Origin: Elysia crispata
Lineage: Eukaryota; Mollusca; Gastropoda; Plakobranchidae
Length of the DNA stretch: 64,000 nucleotides
Direction of reading: 5' to 3'
Assembly (NCBI GenBank): GCA_033675545.1
Contig: JAWDGP010001372.1
Coordinates: 23,501 to 87,500, forward strand
In this document: piece after piece, positions 15,462-29,424 of the stretch
Position numbering within the stretch: the first letter of the stretch is position 1
Layout: every line of letters starts with the position of its first letter
Program-made: the position numbers and the translations under genes
Notes under the pieces: model-generated
The model's input: the letters and a program-made list of their open reading frames with translations, nothing else
Told to the model about the DNA's origin: nothing
The model's database searches: none

Positions 15462-17991
15462 AAGAAGGCCTCCGTTTATTGAAGGAGAAATTTAAAAAAA
15501 AATGTATGAGAGCTTTTGCAAAAAGCCAGAATGAAAAGAGCATTTCCTTTGATTTAATATTTGAATCACTGCTGTAGACCGTCTATGTTCTCCCCTAATA
15601 TATTTTAGTATGAAAATTATTCGGCAAAAACCTCTTTTCCAGTACGATAACCATTCACAGTTTATCCTGTTATTAGTTTTAAACGCTTGTTTTCAAATAA
15701 TACGAACTTGCGCAAGGCTCTACTCCTGGCGCTCTCGAAGAAATTTGTAACAATATAATTTAGGAAGATCTGTAAACAGATTGGGAAAAAATTGAACTAC
15801 CGCTGCTGAAAACAGAAGAAAGATCTATCGGAGCTTCATGTAGTTAGAAACCGGTTCTGTGTGAGGTTCGGTGAGGTGCATCTCGGCTGATGTCCTCAGC
15901 ATTAGGGGAAGAGACAGGCTGTGAGAGATGAGACGGCCTGGGGCTTGATAACGCCATACTTTAAACATGCATCACTATAGTCACACACGCTCACTTAGAA
16001 GATTGTATTGATAAATTAATGGACTTGTGAAGGAGGGTTTAATTGTTTAAAAGCTATCCACTGACCGATTAGTTGCTGGAAATTCATTCATTTATATGTA
16101 TAATCCTCTCGATAGGAAATCCAAACTGGTCTTTCACCGGATACAGAGCAACCCTTGCAGTAATTGGAAGTCTGGACGCGGGAACAATGACCTAATGTTT
16201 AGATTCTTCGGGAAATTTAGGCGTGAACACTCTTAAATAGAGCATGGAGAAAACCTAGGTCTGCCATGCTTGGCTTGGCGCCATAAATAGAATTGTTCTG
16301 AACCTAATTAGTGCGCCGGCGCAGAAGAAGCGTTACATTACACAACTTGTTTTCCTGCGTCCTCGTTCCGTTTTGGGCCAGATCTGCTTTAATAGTTTTG
16401 CATTGAAGCGGCATGAGTCACCCAGAGTGTCGAGTCCGGTGGCTTTGTTTCTGTTGGAGAATCGGAGGTTATAACTGGAACAAGAAGCCCTAGGCTTTAT
16501 TATTATTCCGTTTCCATACCCAAACGAGGTTTTTTTTAACTTCTCGACAGAAAAAGGGAAACCTCATACCGGTAGATATAGCTCTATGGCCTACAGGCGC
16601 AACGATAAGATTTTGTTTTGCTTCTTAAAGAGAAAATGTGACCGTATTTTGCCCCACCCCATTACTTTCTGTAAGATCATCGTCTTAATTGAATTTAGGC
16701 TCAATCACGGTTCATTTTTTCAATTTGTTCTTTCTTTTAATGAAAGCGCTAAATACTGGTCCATAAATCATGTGTGACAAACCATTCTTCTTCAATTCCG
16801 TTTTCATTCAATGTCCTGTACAATGGACCATGGGTAAACCACATGATTCTGGCTCAGTTAGTAGCTTGGTGTATTTGTTCGAAATACCTGGCTTTTGTTT
16901 CCCGTCCTTGTTCATAATCTCTAGTATGAGAAATGACATCAGGAGTTCATTTTATTTTTTTTTTACCCCGCTCAAACAGGAAAATGTCTGATAATATCAT
17001 CGAGATGATAATGTTTTCATCAACCGATTTAATCACGTGACTTCTTCTCCTACGTGGCCGCCAGTAGACGGAATAATAACTAAATGAATATCATAACCGC
17101 TGTTTTATCTATGTCTGTCTCCCTCCATCTCTCTTTTATTAAATGGTGAAATGTTTATAATAGAAATTCTTTAACCAAGTAGAAACGGGCTGTTTTAATC
17201 TTTAACCCAAAATTACACCCAATGTACCTCACTCAGCCCTCAACCGGGAGGAAGGAAAAAAAAGGGTTTTGGGGGGGAGGGGGGAGAGACAACAAACCCA
17301 GCCCTGTTGTGTTGCGAAGTTTTGCGAATTATTTCTTATCTTTTATGGTTTCAATGTTTCGATTTTCGTGTCTGCATTATCCACTGTTCTCTGATATGGC
17401 ACCTCCACAACACGAGACTTTCCCGATGGCACAGCAGAAAATAAGAGACTCCCCACCCTCCAATAGTACGGGATTGGAACCTACGAAATCAGACATGGCC
17501 GACATTCTAAGAACCCCTCACGATTTACTTTAATCAAAACTTATCAAAAAGAATTTGCTGTGATTCTAAATGTGTACCTTTTTTTCTGGTTTGGAAAATT
17601 TTTCACGTTTTAATCTTCATAACTCATGGAGGTAACTCGCAACGCCCTCTTCCCGTCAGTCGGTCATTACTGGGATATGAAACTGTACCAGTGTGAACTT
17701 GTCCACATTCCAAGGAGCGAAGTTTCTTAAAGAATAACCGCGTTTCATCGGGACTCTCAGACTGCGACACACTACGTAACACGAGGCACACAAGTCCCAC
17801 CACACGATTAGATTTGGATAGATTATCGCGGTCAGAAAATACTCGCGCGGATTAATATGATCAGCCAGCTGCCGCCCTCAGATCGCGCGGTTAATACTAA
17901 ACCCAGCATGAAATCAGGAGACCTCTTCAAGGATCAGTCGGTACAGAAACAAATGCCGAAAATTCCTTTCTCACCTCGGCTCTATCTCCCT

Positions 17992-18114
<123 letters not shown>

Positions 18115-18463
18115 ACACGACTTTCTCCATGTTTTCCTTTCTAATCGCCCGTGGTATTTCCCCATCCAGGTGAACCTGCCCGCCGCGGAATGTAGAGTAG
18201 GCGTGAGATGTAGCCAGTGCCGAGACATGCGGGTACCTCCACGGCGGAAACTCTGCTGTAATTAAGTAACGTTCGAATGAGGCATACTTTACATTACACT
18301 CGTTGGTATGTCATTCACAGACAAATAACGCTCTCTCACTGAGAATTCAGTGATTATGACCTTCGATGTTCGCGCCGGAAGTTAGAAATAATCGCATCAA
18401 TATTCCCAAATCAGGTTTTTAGGTGAATGGGCATGTAGCTAATTAAAAAAAAAAACATCTTCA

Positions 18464-18517
18464 ATGACAATAATAACATTAATAGCAACGTTAGCAGTAG
18501 CAATAGTAGTAGTAATA

Positions 18518-18603
<86 letters not shown>

Positions 18604-18697
18604 TGTAGAAGTAGCAATAGTAGTAGTGGTGGTGGTGGTGGTGGTGGTAGTAGTAGTGGTAGTAGTAGTAGTAGTATTAGTAGTAGTAGTAGTAATA

Positions 18698-18734
<37 letters not shown>

Positions 18735-18780
18735 TGGTAGTGGTAGTAGTAGTAGTAGCAGTTTAAGTAGCAACAGTAGT
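18464..18780. repeat. (AGT)n field with GGT and AGC variants
   Basis: About 300 bp of AGT/GTG/AGC triplets, purest at 18525-18602. Degenerate AGT/CAGC triplets persist to about 18960. Poly-Leu and poly-Val frames here are artefacts. Confidence 0.93.
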
Positions 18781-20794
18781 GATGCTCACAACAGTGCCAA
18801 TAGTACCACCGTGTTTATCTGTGCTGCTGCCATCAGTAGCAACACCTGCAGCAGCAGTGGTGATAAAAATAGTACATGTACATGTATTGCCAATAGCAAC
18901 ACGATGACTGTGGTACCACCACCATGAGTATCAACAACTGCAGCAGCAGGAGTAGTAGCACTTTATCCCCATCCCTATCGCTACTCTCTCTCTGTCGATC
19001 TCACTCCTTTTAACCACTTAACATTTATTTCTTTCCTCTCTTGCTGTTTTGTCTCAGCACACTTACCCACCTTCCTCTTAACCCTTTTTATCCCAGCTCA
19101 CTTTCCATCCCACATTCTCTTCAGCCCCTTCCGCACTCTAACTCACCAGGTTGCGTGTTTTATCTATCTCTCCCCAACAGCAGCTACACCAATTATTTCT
19201 CCAGTATACATGTTAATTTGACGTCAATACAGTTGTTTTTGCTGCACTATGCGTTTTGTCCTGTGTTAGCCTCAGCTGTGCTTTGGTTTCCTACTAATGT
19301 TTCATGTAATGGCTATCACAGATGGCGAACCTGAGTAAGATAAATCTTGCAACAAGTTGGGTCCCACGAACCAAGCAATCTGCGCTGCTAGGGTGTCGGG
19401 TTAGCACACCATTTGAGTTATGCAACAATCCCCGTGATTGTGTTGGTAAAAACCTTATCTTCTATCGATAAAATTTCACTGTATAAAATTCTGAGCGAGA
19501 CATTTGCGACAAAAATCACTTAGAGGAAAGTTACTGTCGATAGAGCGTTAACCGCATGCGATATACACATCGAACAGAGAGACCGTTCAGCTAGGTAGCT
19601 TGGGGCACATCACCAAACCCTGGCACCACGATGACAAGGAGGAAAACATCAGATTAGTGTAGTTAACCAGCCCCACCCGTCATCTACCCGCTTTTAAATC
19701 TGTTTGAACAAGGTTTTTATATTATTATCCGGTAGCTGTTCTGTGTGATCCAGTGAGCACCAAACAGTCAGCTTACGGGTGACAAGAACACTGGTATGCT
19801 TGGCTGGTCAAATCAGTCCTCTCAGTGGGCTGGAATAGAAATCATTTTGAAGAGAATAGTTCAAAGATAAAGAAGCTACTAGAAATCTCACTGAGTGTGG
19901 ATCATGTAGGCCCTGCGCAACACGGGTCAGGAAGTGATCCCTAGAAGAGAAGAATTAAAGAAAGGCTTTCTTTGATTGCTTTAATATAATAGAACCAGCC
20001 CTTTCAATACCAGGATAAGTTCTGATGGTTTCCACTCGACTCTGTCCATTGATCTGTAGAAACGTCTCGCGGAATCTCTCCGTTTGTCATAGTTGTGACC
20101 TTCCAGTCTAGAGACAGTTCAGGCAAAGTTTGAAACCCACTCGTTTAGAACGCTTCTGCTGGCTCGATTTTCAGTGCTTAATCCGTTTTTAATGATATCG
20201 AAAATTTTAAACATAAACAGACCATAAAAAAGGGATACGTTATGGAGGCGTGAGATGCACAGAGAGGTGACGGCGCGATGTCTGAAGACATACAAATAGA
20301 AAATGTCAGAGCGGCAATTTTTCGAAACATAGATTTGAAATAAAAAGAAATATCATAAGTTAAAGTTAAAATTATGTTACCATCAGCATAATAAGGGCAG
20401 CTTTGAATAGCAATATGCGGTGTAACTACATGTGATTCTCTTATGTTTTCAAGGCATACAATTCCCGTGTTTATAAAGGCAACCAAGAGTTGAACGAACG
20501 CTCGAGTTCTAGGCAGATCCGGACGTTGCCTTTCAACCATCAGAGCAGACTCGACCACTCTTAGCTCAATTCGGTGAAACTTGCAGAAACTTCGAAACAT
20601 GGCAGGTGTGCACAAGTAGCACCATTCTGCACCTAAACAGCGCGTGCGCAATGGTGATCAGTTCCCATGTTTCGCAAATTCAAATGAGTTTCTTGCTGTT
20701 TGAGGTCGCTGTATCTGTTTAAATAATAAAAAAAAGTCTTTTTTTTTCCCGCTTCCTCGGACGGACAACACTGCCAGGAATGACCCCACAGAAC

Positions 20795-20809
20795 ACACAC
20801 ACACACACA

Positions 20810-20879
<70 letters not shown>
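20795..20879. repeat. (CA)n-(TC)n compound array
   Basis: About 9 CA units followed by about 34 TC units. Confidence 0.95.
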
Positions 20880-20882
<3 letters not shown>

Positions 20883-22239
20883 CTTCTCACCAAAAGACTG
20901 ACAGAATCTGTTCAAAGTCACGCAGCCATCATGTTCTGTCCAAATCTGCAATGGGAAATAAAGCATTCCATGTAGACCTGTTGTATGTGTCCTTTTAGTC
21001 ATGCAGGTAGTTAAGTATAAGGGTACGCCCTAGATTCATGCATGAGCTGTTCAGAGGTTTGCTGTATTAGTACTAGTACTGTAGCAGAAGTTGGTAAATT
21101 TGCATCTCGCAAAAAAGAAAGATTTTAGTATAAAAATCCCCCAGAAGTTCAAGCAGATCTGAGAGCCCAGGTCTGGACGCATGTGTCGTGTTTTTTTTTT
21201 TTTTTTTATCTTGGCTCTGTGGTGAAAGACCTGGTCTCCTCCACCGCTATCTCAGCCGCGGGAGGAACTAGGGACAAGAACTCTTCAACGCAGCTACAGT
21301 GTTGTCGCTGAATTCCTGCGCCTGGTCCGGCATGTAGAACATGATGAAGCTGATGTATGGAGGAAGAGTGGCTTAATTAATGACTTAAAGGGCATGCTGC
21401 CTCACTGCGCGGCTTGGATGTTGAACACGCAAACATACATGAGAGGGCGCCTCCTACCTACAGGACGTGCGGCTGGGATATGTCTATCTCGACATGCCCT
21501 CTCTCTGATCTCCCCAGCGGTTTGGCGTCAACAAGGGGCCGCGACTCTGGGCGGCAACTCCTAATTTGCATATTGTAAAAAGCTTTATGAATGAACCGAT
21601 TGTGCCCCTGCTATGGCTGTATTGTCATTCTTTATTTTGTCGACTTTGTTGTTCCTCCCTTTTTATTTTATTTTGATTTAATCTAATCATCTTCACAAAG
21701 TGGACATTAAACGGAGATGAATATTTTTATCATTTAACCTTCTTTTAATTCAATATGTGATCCACACAAACCTGTAAACGATTTAGTTATTTATTTTATG
21801 GTCGGTGTATCCGCGTGCATTGTGATTGATGAGCCGAGATCAGAAAATACAATAAATTTACATCAATTAAATGTTTTATCCGCCACCGTCTTTTGCTCGT
21901 CGCTGTTTGGCATTTTTACGTTTTTTCTTAATCATTGTTTCAATTTAATAAAATATTTTTTCTTCGTTCAAACTTCAACCAGGAACTTTATACACTAGTG
22001 CAAGACAAACTTAGTGATTTTGTAATGCCGGTACTGGTACTGGAAATCAAATAAAGTTCCGTGTGCGATTATCAATAGTGGCACTTTGTTCATGTTTCTT
22101 GTGATTTGAGAGTGAAAACATGAGCATCGCCACCTAATGCTTTTGAATGCCTTTAAAATAACTAAACTTTCAATGTTGCTCTTTGAAGTCCTTAGAACCA
22201 TAGTGTGTGTGTTAACAAAAGAAATAAGTGTTTGGGAGA

Positions 22240-22308
22240 AAGTTAAACAGATAAACAGATAGATGGATAGAGAGAGGGAGAGAGAGAGGAGAAAGAGAGA
22301 CAGAGAAG

Positions 22309-22339
<31 letters not shown>

Positions 22340-22340
22340 T
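22240..22340. repeat. GA/GATA-rich purine tract
   Basis: Imperfect AGAT/AGAG units grading into pure GA at 22315-22339. Confidence 0.85.
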
Positions 22341-22838
22341 GAGAGTGAGTTCTGGGGAGAATATATGTTACATTTATGATGAAACAAACTGTTTTACAGT
22401 GACTAAAAGAAAAGAGGAGCAAATTAACAAAACAAGTATTATCATCCAGAGCCACAACTCTTAATATTGTATGCAACCGCAAGTATGTCGGGCTAATTGG
22501 ACCAAATGTAAAAAATCAATGACACTCGTAATTAGTCATGTTATGGACCTAGTACTGTAGTAGCTGTAGATCTATTTACCCCTCCAACGGATCACAGTAG
22601 ATAGAAATGGTTTTATCAGCAGGCAACATGCTGCAGCTTCGAGAGCTTACAGCACAGGTATGTCCCTGGAGGCATGCGACCTCATTTTACCCCGGCCAGG
22701 TAATCACACTCCGTCCCTCCCACAATTTTGACTTTGCGAATCGGAGCTTAATTAGAATTAGAGCTGGCACGTGCAAGTCAGACCTTGTACTTCATTTTCA
22801 GTTGGAGGAATAGAAATAATGTGTTATAGCTCAATCTG

Positions 22839-23053
22839 TGATAGATAGATTAAGATGGCGAGGATAGAGAGCGTGTGTATAGATAGATATAGAATATAGA
22901 TAGGTAGATGGATAGATAGATAGATAGTTAGAGAATATAGATAGATCCATAGATAGAGAGAGAAAGAAAGACAGTATTGATAGATAGATGGATAGATAGA
23001 TAGATAGGTAGAGAGAGATAGGGAGAGAGAGAGCGTGAGGGAGAGAGAAAGAT

Positions 23054-23087
<34 letters not shown>

Positions 23088-23090
23088 TGT
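22839..23090. repeat. (GATA)n/(GA)n imperfect array
   Basis: Interspersed ATAGATAGATAG and GAGAGA segments over 250 bp, ending in GA and a short GT run. Confidence 0.88.
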
Positions 23091-23151
23091 TATTGAGTGT
23101 TAGTGGTTGTGGGTCCAGTTAGACCTTGGAATAATAGAGATGATGGATGAG

Positions 23152-23262
23152 CCCAGTGAGCTGGCGCAATGCTAACCTCAGCATGTAACCAACTGTAGCA
23201 GCTGCTGATTTTCATGTCAAACCTACGAGTTTCATTCCTCTACCGCTCCCCCCCCCCCTCCC
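23152..23262 (+). mobile_element. Possible tRNA-derived SINE head
   Basis: AGTGAGCTGGCGCAATGCTA resembles a Pol III A box, and ACGAGTTTCATTCC about 70 bp later resembles a B box (GGTTCGAATCC) with mismatches. The spacing fits a tRNA-like head. No body or tail is recognised. Confidence 0.3.
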
Positions 23263-24046
23263 CCCTTTTCCACACACACATACACGATGGCTGTTGTGCA
23301 GCTAACCTTGCTTAGATTCGATATGACCAGAGGAGAAAGATAAATATTCTCTGATCTGAATAAAGTCAATGTTACCCATCGCGTGTTTCAAGCCTCCCAT
23401 GTGACCATCGAGTTCTGGAAACCTAAATATAGCAACAACAAATACAACAAAATAAGGAGATGAACTAGGCATCAGACAGGCTGTAGTAAACGGTGAATCT
23501 TGACAAAATCACAGAATTATGTCAATATATGCATCAAAGGTGGATATAGAGCGACTCAAACTTTACAAGACTGCCATAAACTTCATGGACTTAGACCTGC
23601 TACAAGTTCAGATCAATATGATAATGCAGATCAACCGTAAACACACTTTTCTTCCCGCTCGTTAAGTGGAAGTTTTAGCAAAGACTAGCAATGTAGTAGT
23701 GCATGCTATGTTATTCCCATATATTAGAGATGTGTTGTTACTATGTTTATTTGACATTCCAGCCGGCCAAGGCCTCCATACGATAGAAAATAGTGTGCTT
23801 AAAGCAGTGAGAGATACACAATAAAACTATGATCCCAAATGTTATAATTTTCAATAAATTCCAACTTTGAAAGAAGGGTCTAAACTGTAACTTTGCCCTT
23901 CGAAAACTAACTTGTAATTTTCGGATAATTGTGCAATGAGAAAATTAAGAGATGAGAAGGAAAAAAATGGATACAAAAGCGCCACAAAGACGGATTTTTT
24001 TTAAATAATGATTTTCCATATAAATTGTACAGGATTCTCAGTAAGT

Positions 24047-24104
<58 letters not shown>
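24047..24104. repeat. (CA)n-(TA)n
   Basis: About 10 CA units then about 19 TA units. Confidence 0.95.
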
Positions 24105-24107
<3 letters not shown>

Positions 24108-24232
24108 CCGAAGATTAACATGTTGCTTTCACCCCAGTAGCCGCAGGTATCGTCGAAAAAAAAATTACGTGATCTTTGTTCTGACTCTGAGTACAACCTC
24201 TCTCCCTCTCCATGTCTGTCTCTGTTTCCGAC

Positions 24233-24344
<112 letters not shown>

Positions 24345-24775
24345 CGGGCCAGCCTGTAGTTTGGTGGAAAGAGTGTAGAGTTTAGCCTGACGTGAGATCA
24401 ACTAGCTCATTCAGACGTCGCGCATCTCCGGTGTTTGGTTCTCTGTTTAGGCACGGCTGTACATTTCCCCCAGCTTCAGTCTGCTTGTCCATGCCACAGG
24501 GCTAATGTAGGACTGCGTGGCGAGTGCCCACTAGATCTGGTTGGTTTCCTTTCTCAGCTGTCAGTGTCCAAAACAAGGAGCAGGTTGGTTTGCTCGTAGC
24601 TGACCTGCCGATTTTACCGGTTGACTTGGAGGAAAATAAAAGAGTACCCACAAATTGAGGACTTTGTTATGATTGAGATTTAGCTACAAGCACATCCCTA
24701 TCTCAACCCTGCTTTCGCTCAATTTTTTTGCATTTTATTGTACTTTTCCAATGGCCTTTGCGACCTATTCTTATC

Positions 24776-24790
24776 TCATCTCATCTCATC

Positions 24791-24839
<49 letters not shown>

Positions 24840-24875
24840 CCTCTCTCTTTCTCTCTCTGTGTCTGTCTGTCTGTC

Positions 24876-24906
<31 letters not shown>

Positions 24907-24920
24907 CTCTCTCTCTCTCT
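24776..24920. repeat. (ATCTC)n then imperfect (TC)n
   Basis: Four ATCTC pentamers, then TC units broken by TTT and GTCTG steps. All three frames are open (Ser/Leu repeats) but not coding. Confidence 0.93.
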
Positions 24921-26116
24921 TTGTATTCCTTTCTTTAATCTCCTTCATTACCCTTTTTGTGTTGAGTTGCTGCATCGTGAAAAGAATTATGTTTCAATAT
25001 CTCCCTTTAACTTTGTTTGCCAAGACTACACACCATTTAAGTTTGAGGTTACACTTGGTCCCAAGTTTCAGGCTCCCGAATTTGTATACAATGTTTGACA
25101 TTATTCCAGTCAAATTGGTATCTCACTTTTGTTTCAACCAACACCAGTCTGGCTTGGCCGGGAGTGGAAGTGCGGCAACAGGCAGCTGTTCCGCAGCACT
25201 GCACTCCTACAGTAAGCTGTTGTGTCCTCTTTGAACCCCAGCTCGGCATCAAAGTTTACCTTTGCTGAACTCCCCCCAATAATCCTCAGCTATGCCAACC
25301 GAACTCGGTGGCCAGCTGCCTGTTGGACTTTTCGACCAGCACGGAGCGCAAACTATGCCAGATTGATATTTCCGTCTGCTGGCGTTTGTTTGGTTTCCCT
25401 GCTTTGTTTTGCGCTGCTAGTTTGGTTTCTTGTTACAGGGGTCGCCTGGAATCTGCAGGTCCTGTGTGAAACGTCGGTTCAGATGAGGGGCGAAGCTGGG
25501 ATAGAGCGCCAGAAATTCTCACAAGAGGGCAACCAAATTAGCAAGGGCAAAAAGAGTTTAAAAAATATTACATTCATTTTATGTAGAAATTAGTATATTA
25601 ATCATTGTTGATTATAATTATCAAAGTAAATTTGCTTCATCTCATAAGTACCACCATTGATCAAAGTTAAAGAAACGGAAGGGAATATGTGTAAGAAGGA
25701 AAAATAACATAGTTTTCGTTCCTTCTTCTTCTTTTTTTTTTTTTTGCATTTAAAATTTAAATTATAAATGTATTGGTCCAAATCGACTCTCTTGCCATAC
25801 ACTTTTTTTATTGCATTTTTACTGTGACTTGTTATTTGCCCTGTGAGGCTGTCATCTGTCAGCATTAGATAAACACAAAACAAAACACAACAAAAAGAAA
25901 AAAAAACACACACACACACAAAAGATTGTCCTATATTTAATATTTATATTGGCCCAGTGGATGAATTGAAAGATTCTGATTGATGTGCAGAATCGTTTTG
26001 AGTTCGATGTAGAAAAAAATTCATTAAAAGTTCTCTGTTTGTCTGAGTAGTGAACGCCCTTGTGAAGTTGAAACTTTCAAGTGCGGATCCTGGACACACC
26101 AGTCAAGTTCATTTTC

Positions 26117-26556
26117 TGGTCAATATCAGGCATATTTATCCTCATCAGAGGAGGGCAGATAGAGCCAATCAAAACAGGTGGCACAGTGGCGAGACACGGC
26201 CAACCGGACCTAACAAATCATTACTTTGGTCAATATCAGGCATATTTATCCTCATCAGAGGAGGGCAGATAGAGCCAAGCAAAACAGGTGGCACAGTAGC
26301 GAGACACGGCCAACCGGACCTAACAAATCGTTACTCTGGTCAATATCAGGCATATTTATCCTCATCAGAGGAGGGCAGATAGAGCCAAGCTAAACAGGTG
26401 GCACAGTGGCGAGACACGGCCAACCGGACCTAACAAATCGTTACTCTGGTCAATATCAGGCATATTTATCCTCATCAGAGGAGGGCAGATAGAGCCAAGC
26501 TAAACAGGTGGCACAGTGGCGAGACAAGGCCAGCCGGACCTAACAAATCATTACTC
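26117..26556. repeat. 4 x 110-bp tandem repeat
   Basis: CAATATCAGG recurs at 26121, 26231, 26341 and 26451, exactly 110 bp apart. Copies share CATATTTATCCTCATCAGAG and GCGAGACA(C/A)GGCCA with only a few substitutions, so the duplication is recent. The frame is partly open by chance. Confidence 0.95.
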
Positions 26557-28311
26557 TTTACGGTTGGACAAAAGAGAAAACCAGCGAATATGACTGTAAT
26601 TACAACATAACAAACACGGGTTGTCGTTTTCAATTTGAATTCCTTGTGTCATATTGTTCGTCTGTATCTTCACAATTTTGTGCAACGATGCAAGATGCTT
26701 TTTAAAAGTTCCCCCAACCGTCTTCTTATATCCTTCTTTTTTTAGTTGTCTCATTCTCTCTATTTCTCCTCCTACCGCCTGTCTGTCTCTGTCTATGCCT
26801 GTCTTCATCCGCGTCTGTCTCTCCGTCAGTGTGACTGTCTTTCTTTCTCTGACATACACCCACACACACCCACGCACACACTCACACTTTGGCCATATGC
26901 ATTTTTGTTTTCGCTTTGACGGTTTTTTTTTTCCTGTGTGTGTGCGTGCTTAAGTTTATTTTTGTCTTTCTCCCACTCTGCAAGTATTTTGACTGTCAAG
27001 TCGATCAAGTGAAAAAAAAAAAAATTTTTTTAACCGTAACTATGTCGAAGATCTGTTTTCGTATCTATGTTACATATCTGCCCAATCTTATTTACTTCTT
27101 TTTTTTTTCTTTAAAAAAAAAGACAAACGAAAAAAAGGCCTTTTGGTGGCTGTGTGGTTTGAATGTTGTGCCAGTGAGCCCGCGCGCCTCTAGGGTCTGT
27201 GCTGGTTCTGTTATGGCGAGTGATATGTTGGAACACGACAGTCTGTTATGTGCGAGCATCATGTGTCGCGCCGTGTCAAACCGTGTGATCCTGGCACCAT
27301 CCTGCATGCTGCACCGCTGCACGGGTCTCCCGCCGACAGCCGGACTGCGTGACTGAATCATCTCCCACGTGACGGACTGTAGATCTAGCCGTGCAAGTAA
27401 TTACCAGTTCACCATCAGGCCACCGTGGCCCGCGTTGGAGTTTATCGCCAACTGCTTCTGTTTAATTTCTGTCTCTTTGAAAGTCGAGATACAGGTGAAG
27501 AATTTTGTGCCTTTGTATTTTTTTTTTTATACGGAAGGACTTTCTGATAGAAAAAGGTGTTCTTTTAAACTCCACCCAATAGGTCAGGTTGACACGATTC
27601 CTTTTGATCTCTTTGAACCATTCTTTTGCAATTTGAATAAACAAGAAAAAAAAAGTTCTTGAACCTACAACGTGGTTCAAAGATTTCATCCTGGTCTGAT
27701 CTAATCTATGTTTTGTTTCTCATTTAAGTCGTTTCATGCCAACTCTCTTTTGATATAAGAAAAAAAAATATGTCCTTCCTGGTATATATAAATACCGTTG
27801 TTGTAAGTTTTAGTTTTCTTTCCTGTGCGCGCCATGCCCTAACTTTCTTGTTTCCGTGTGGCGAGTCTTAACCAGCTCTTTGATCGTAACTTGATGTTGG
27901 GCTGCGTGCCATGCGTGGTCTCGTGTCTTTACCTCCCTTCCCGTCCCACGCACGGATCTCTTGGACAAAAATAATTAGGCGCTCTCACAAGCTTTGCTAA
28001 GCGAAACCTTTATTTCTGAAAGTTATTCTTAACCATTCTTCCGGCTGTTTGCTGCTTTACTAAAAATACTACTTTCTCCCAGTGTAGAGGGACAAAATGG
28101 ACAGCTGCAGCTCGCACTGTTCTTAAGCTGTACTTCTCAGAACATCTCACTCGCTCTACAGACTATAAGCAAGGCGATCATAATCCAAAGATCCAGCGTC
28201 TTAAAGGAGTCTTTCATATAACTCATTGAGCAAATTTTGCTCACACGTATTTTTATAATGTGATCTTTCGCATAATCTTTTTTTAGTTTTGTATATATAT
28301 ATATATATAAA

Positions 28312-28369
28312 CAAAGAAAAAAAAACCACTCCATTAACATACACGATAAACGTGACAGAAATAAGTGCA

Positions 28370-28431
<62 letters not shown>

Positions 28432-28507
28432 TACACACACACATATATGCACTTATTTCTGTCACGTTTATCGTGTATGTTAATGGAGTGTTTTTTTTTT
28501 CTTTTTC
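28312..28507. repeat. Perfect 47-bp inverted repeat around (TA)n
   Basis: Left arm 28327-28373 begins CACTCCATTAACATACACGA. Right arm 28444-28490 is its exact reverse complement. The loop is (TA)n with (CA)n on one side. A and T runs outside the arms (28317-28325 and 28491-28500) extend the symmetry. An RNA across it would form a long hairpin. Confidence 0.95.
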
Positions 28508-29298
28508 TCCACTTAGTATTGACCAGGTCGTTCGTGATACTCTGTCGATCCATCTATCTGCCTGTCCCTCATCTCTCACTCCTCTGCCTCTCTCTGTCTC
28601 TCTCTCCCCTCTGTCTCTCTCTCCCCTCTGCCTCTCTCTTCTCTCCCAAACTCTTTTTTTCCCTATACATAGTGGCGTCTTTGCCCAAGTAGGTCTCAAA
28701 TAATTATTCTGAAGAAACTCATTCTCCGTTGTTTTATGTTTCCTGGTATTGGTTGAAAACCCTTCACACTCAGATCTGTCAAAGTTCAGGGTGTCTTAGT
28801 CCAGACCGTCGTGCACGACATCTCGAGGTCAAGGTCACCGAGGCTCTTAGTTGCGATGGCCTATTTGGGGTAACAATGCCAGAAATATTAGTGTAAGCAG
28901 TAACGGTGGAACATGTTATGACATTGAGTTCAAACGTCAAGGGTTTCGTTGCGATCACAAGGAGCTTCCAATCTTAAATCAGCTACGGTGGGCCCGAATT
29001 AACGTTCTACTTTCCCTTCCTCGTTTATCTCCCGTTTGCCCCATTGTTTAGAGGCGAGAGCCCGAGAGCTCTCCTGATGGCTGACTGATGGGGCGGTTCG
29101 CCCAAGCCTGAAATCACCTCCCAACGCCTACAGGAATTATCGAGACTGAATCGAGATTGCTCGTTAGGACGAGTAGTTCTTGGCCAGGGCTTGGCCAACT
29201 GACCCAGCTCCTCAGGCCAAAACGGAAAAATGCGGCTACGTTTTGTCAAGTTGGGAAATGGTCGGCCGTTTCTTTGGCCAACACTTTTGTCTACCGGC

Positions 29299-29319
29299 AA
29301 TAATAACAATAGTAATAAT

Positions 29320-29401
<82 letters not shown>
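29299..29401. repeat. (AAT)n microsatellite, possible retroposon tail
   Basis: About 30 AAT units. On the minus strand the preceding bases read AGCGCTGTAGAGTTCACTTC then GCTGCTTTATTATT, similar to the 3' end of the LINE at 7.66 kb (AGCGC..TAGAG..TTTATTATT). Confidence 0.9.
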
Positions 29402-29403
<2 letters not shown>

Positions 29404-29424
29404 GCAGCGAAGTGAACTCTACAG

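Noticed and set aside
20178-20651. 157-codon minus-strand frame
   Set aside because: No domain, motif or codon bias was seen, and it lies antisense in NUAK intron 1.
25222-25593. 123-codon plus-strand frame with one hydrophobic segment
   Set aside because: A membrane-like stretch (VCLVSLLCFALLVWFLVTG) is present, but there is no recognisable family, no splice support, and it lies in a long intron; chance is the simpler reading.
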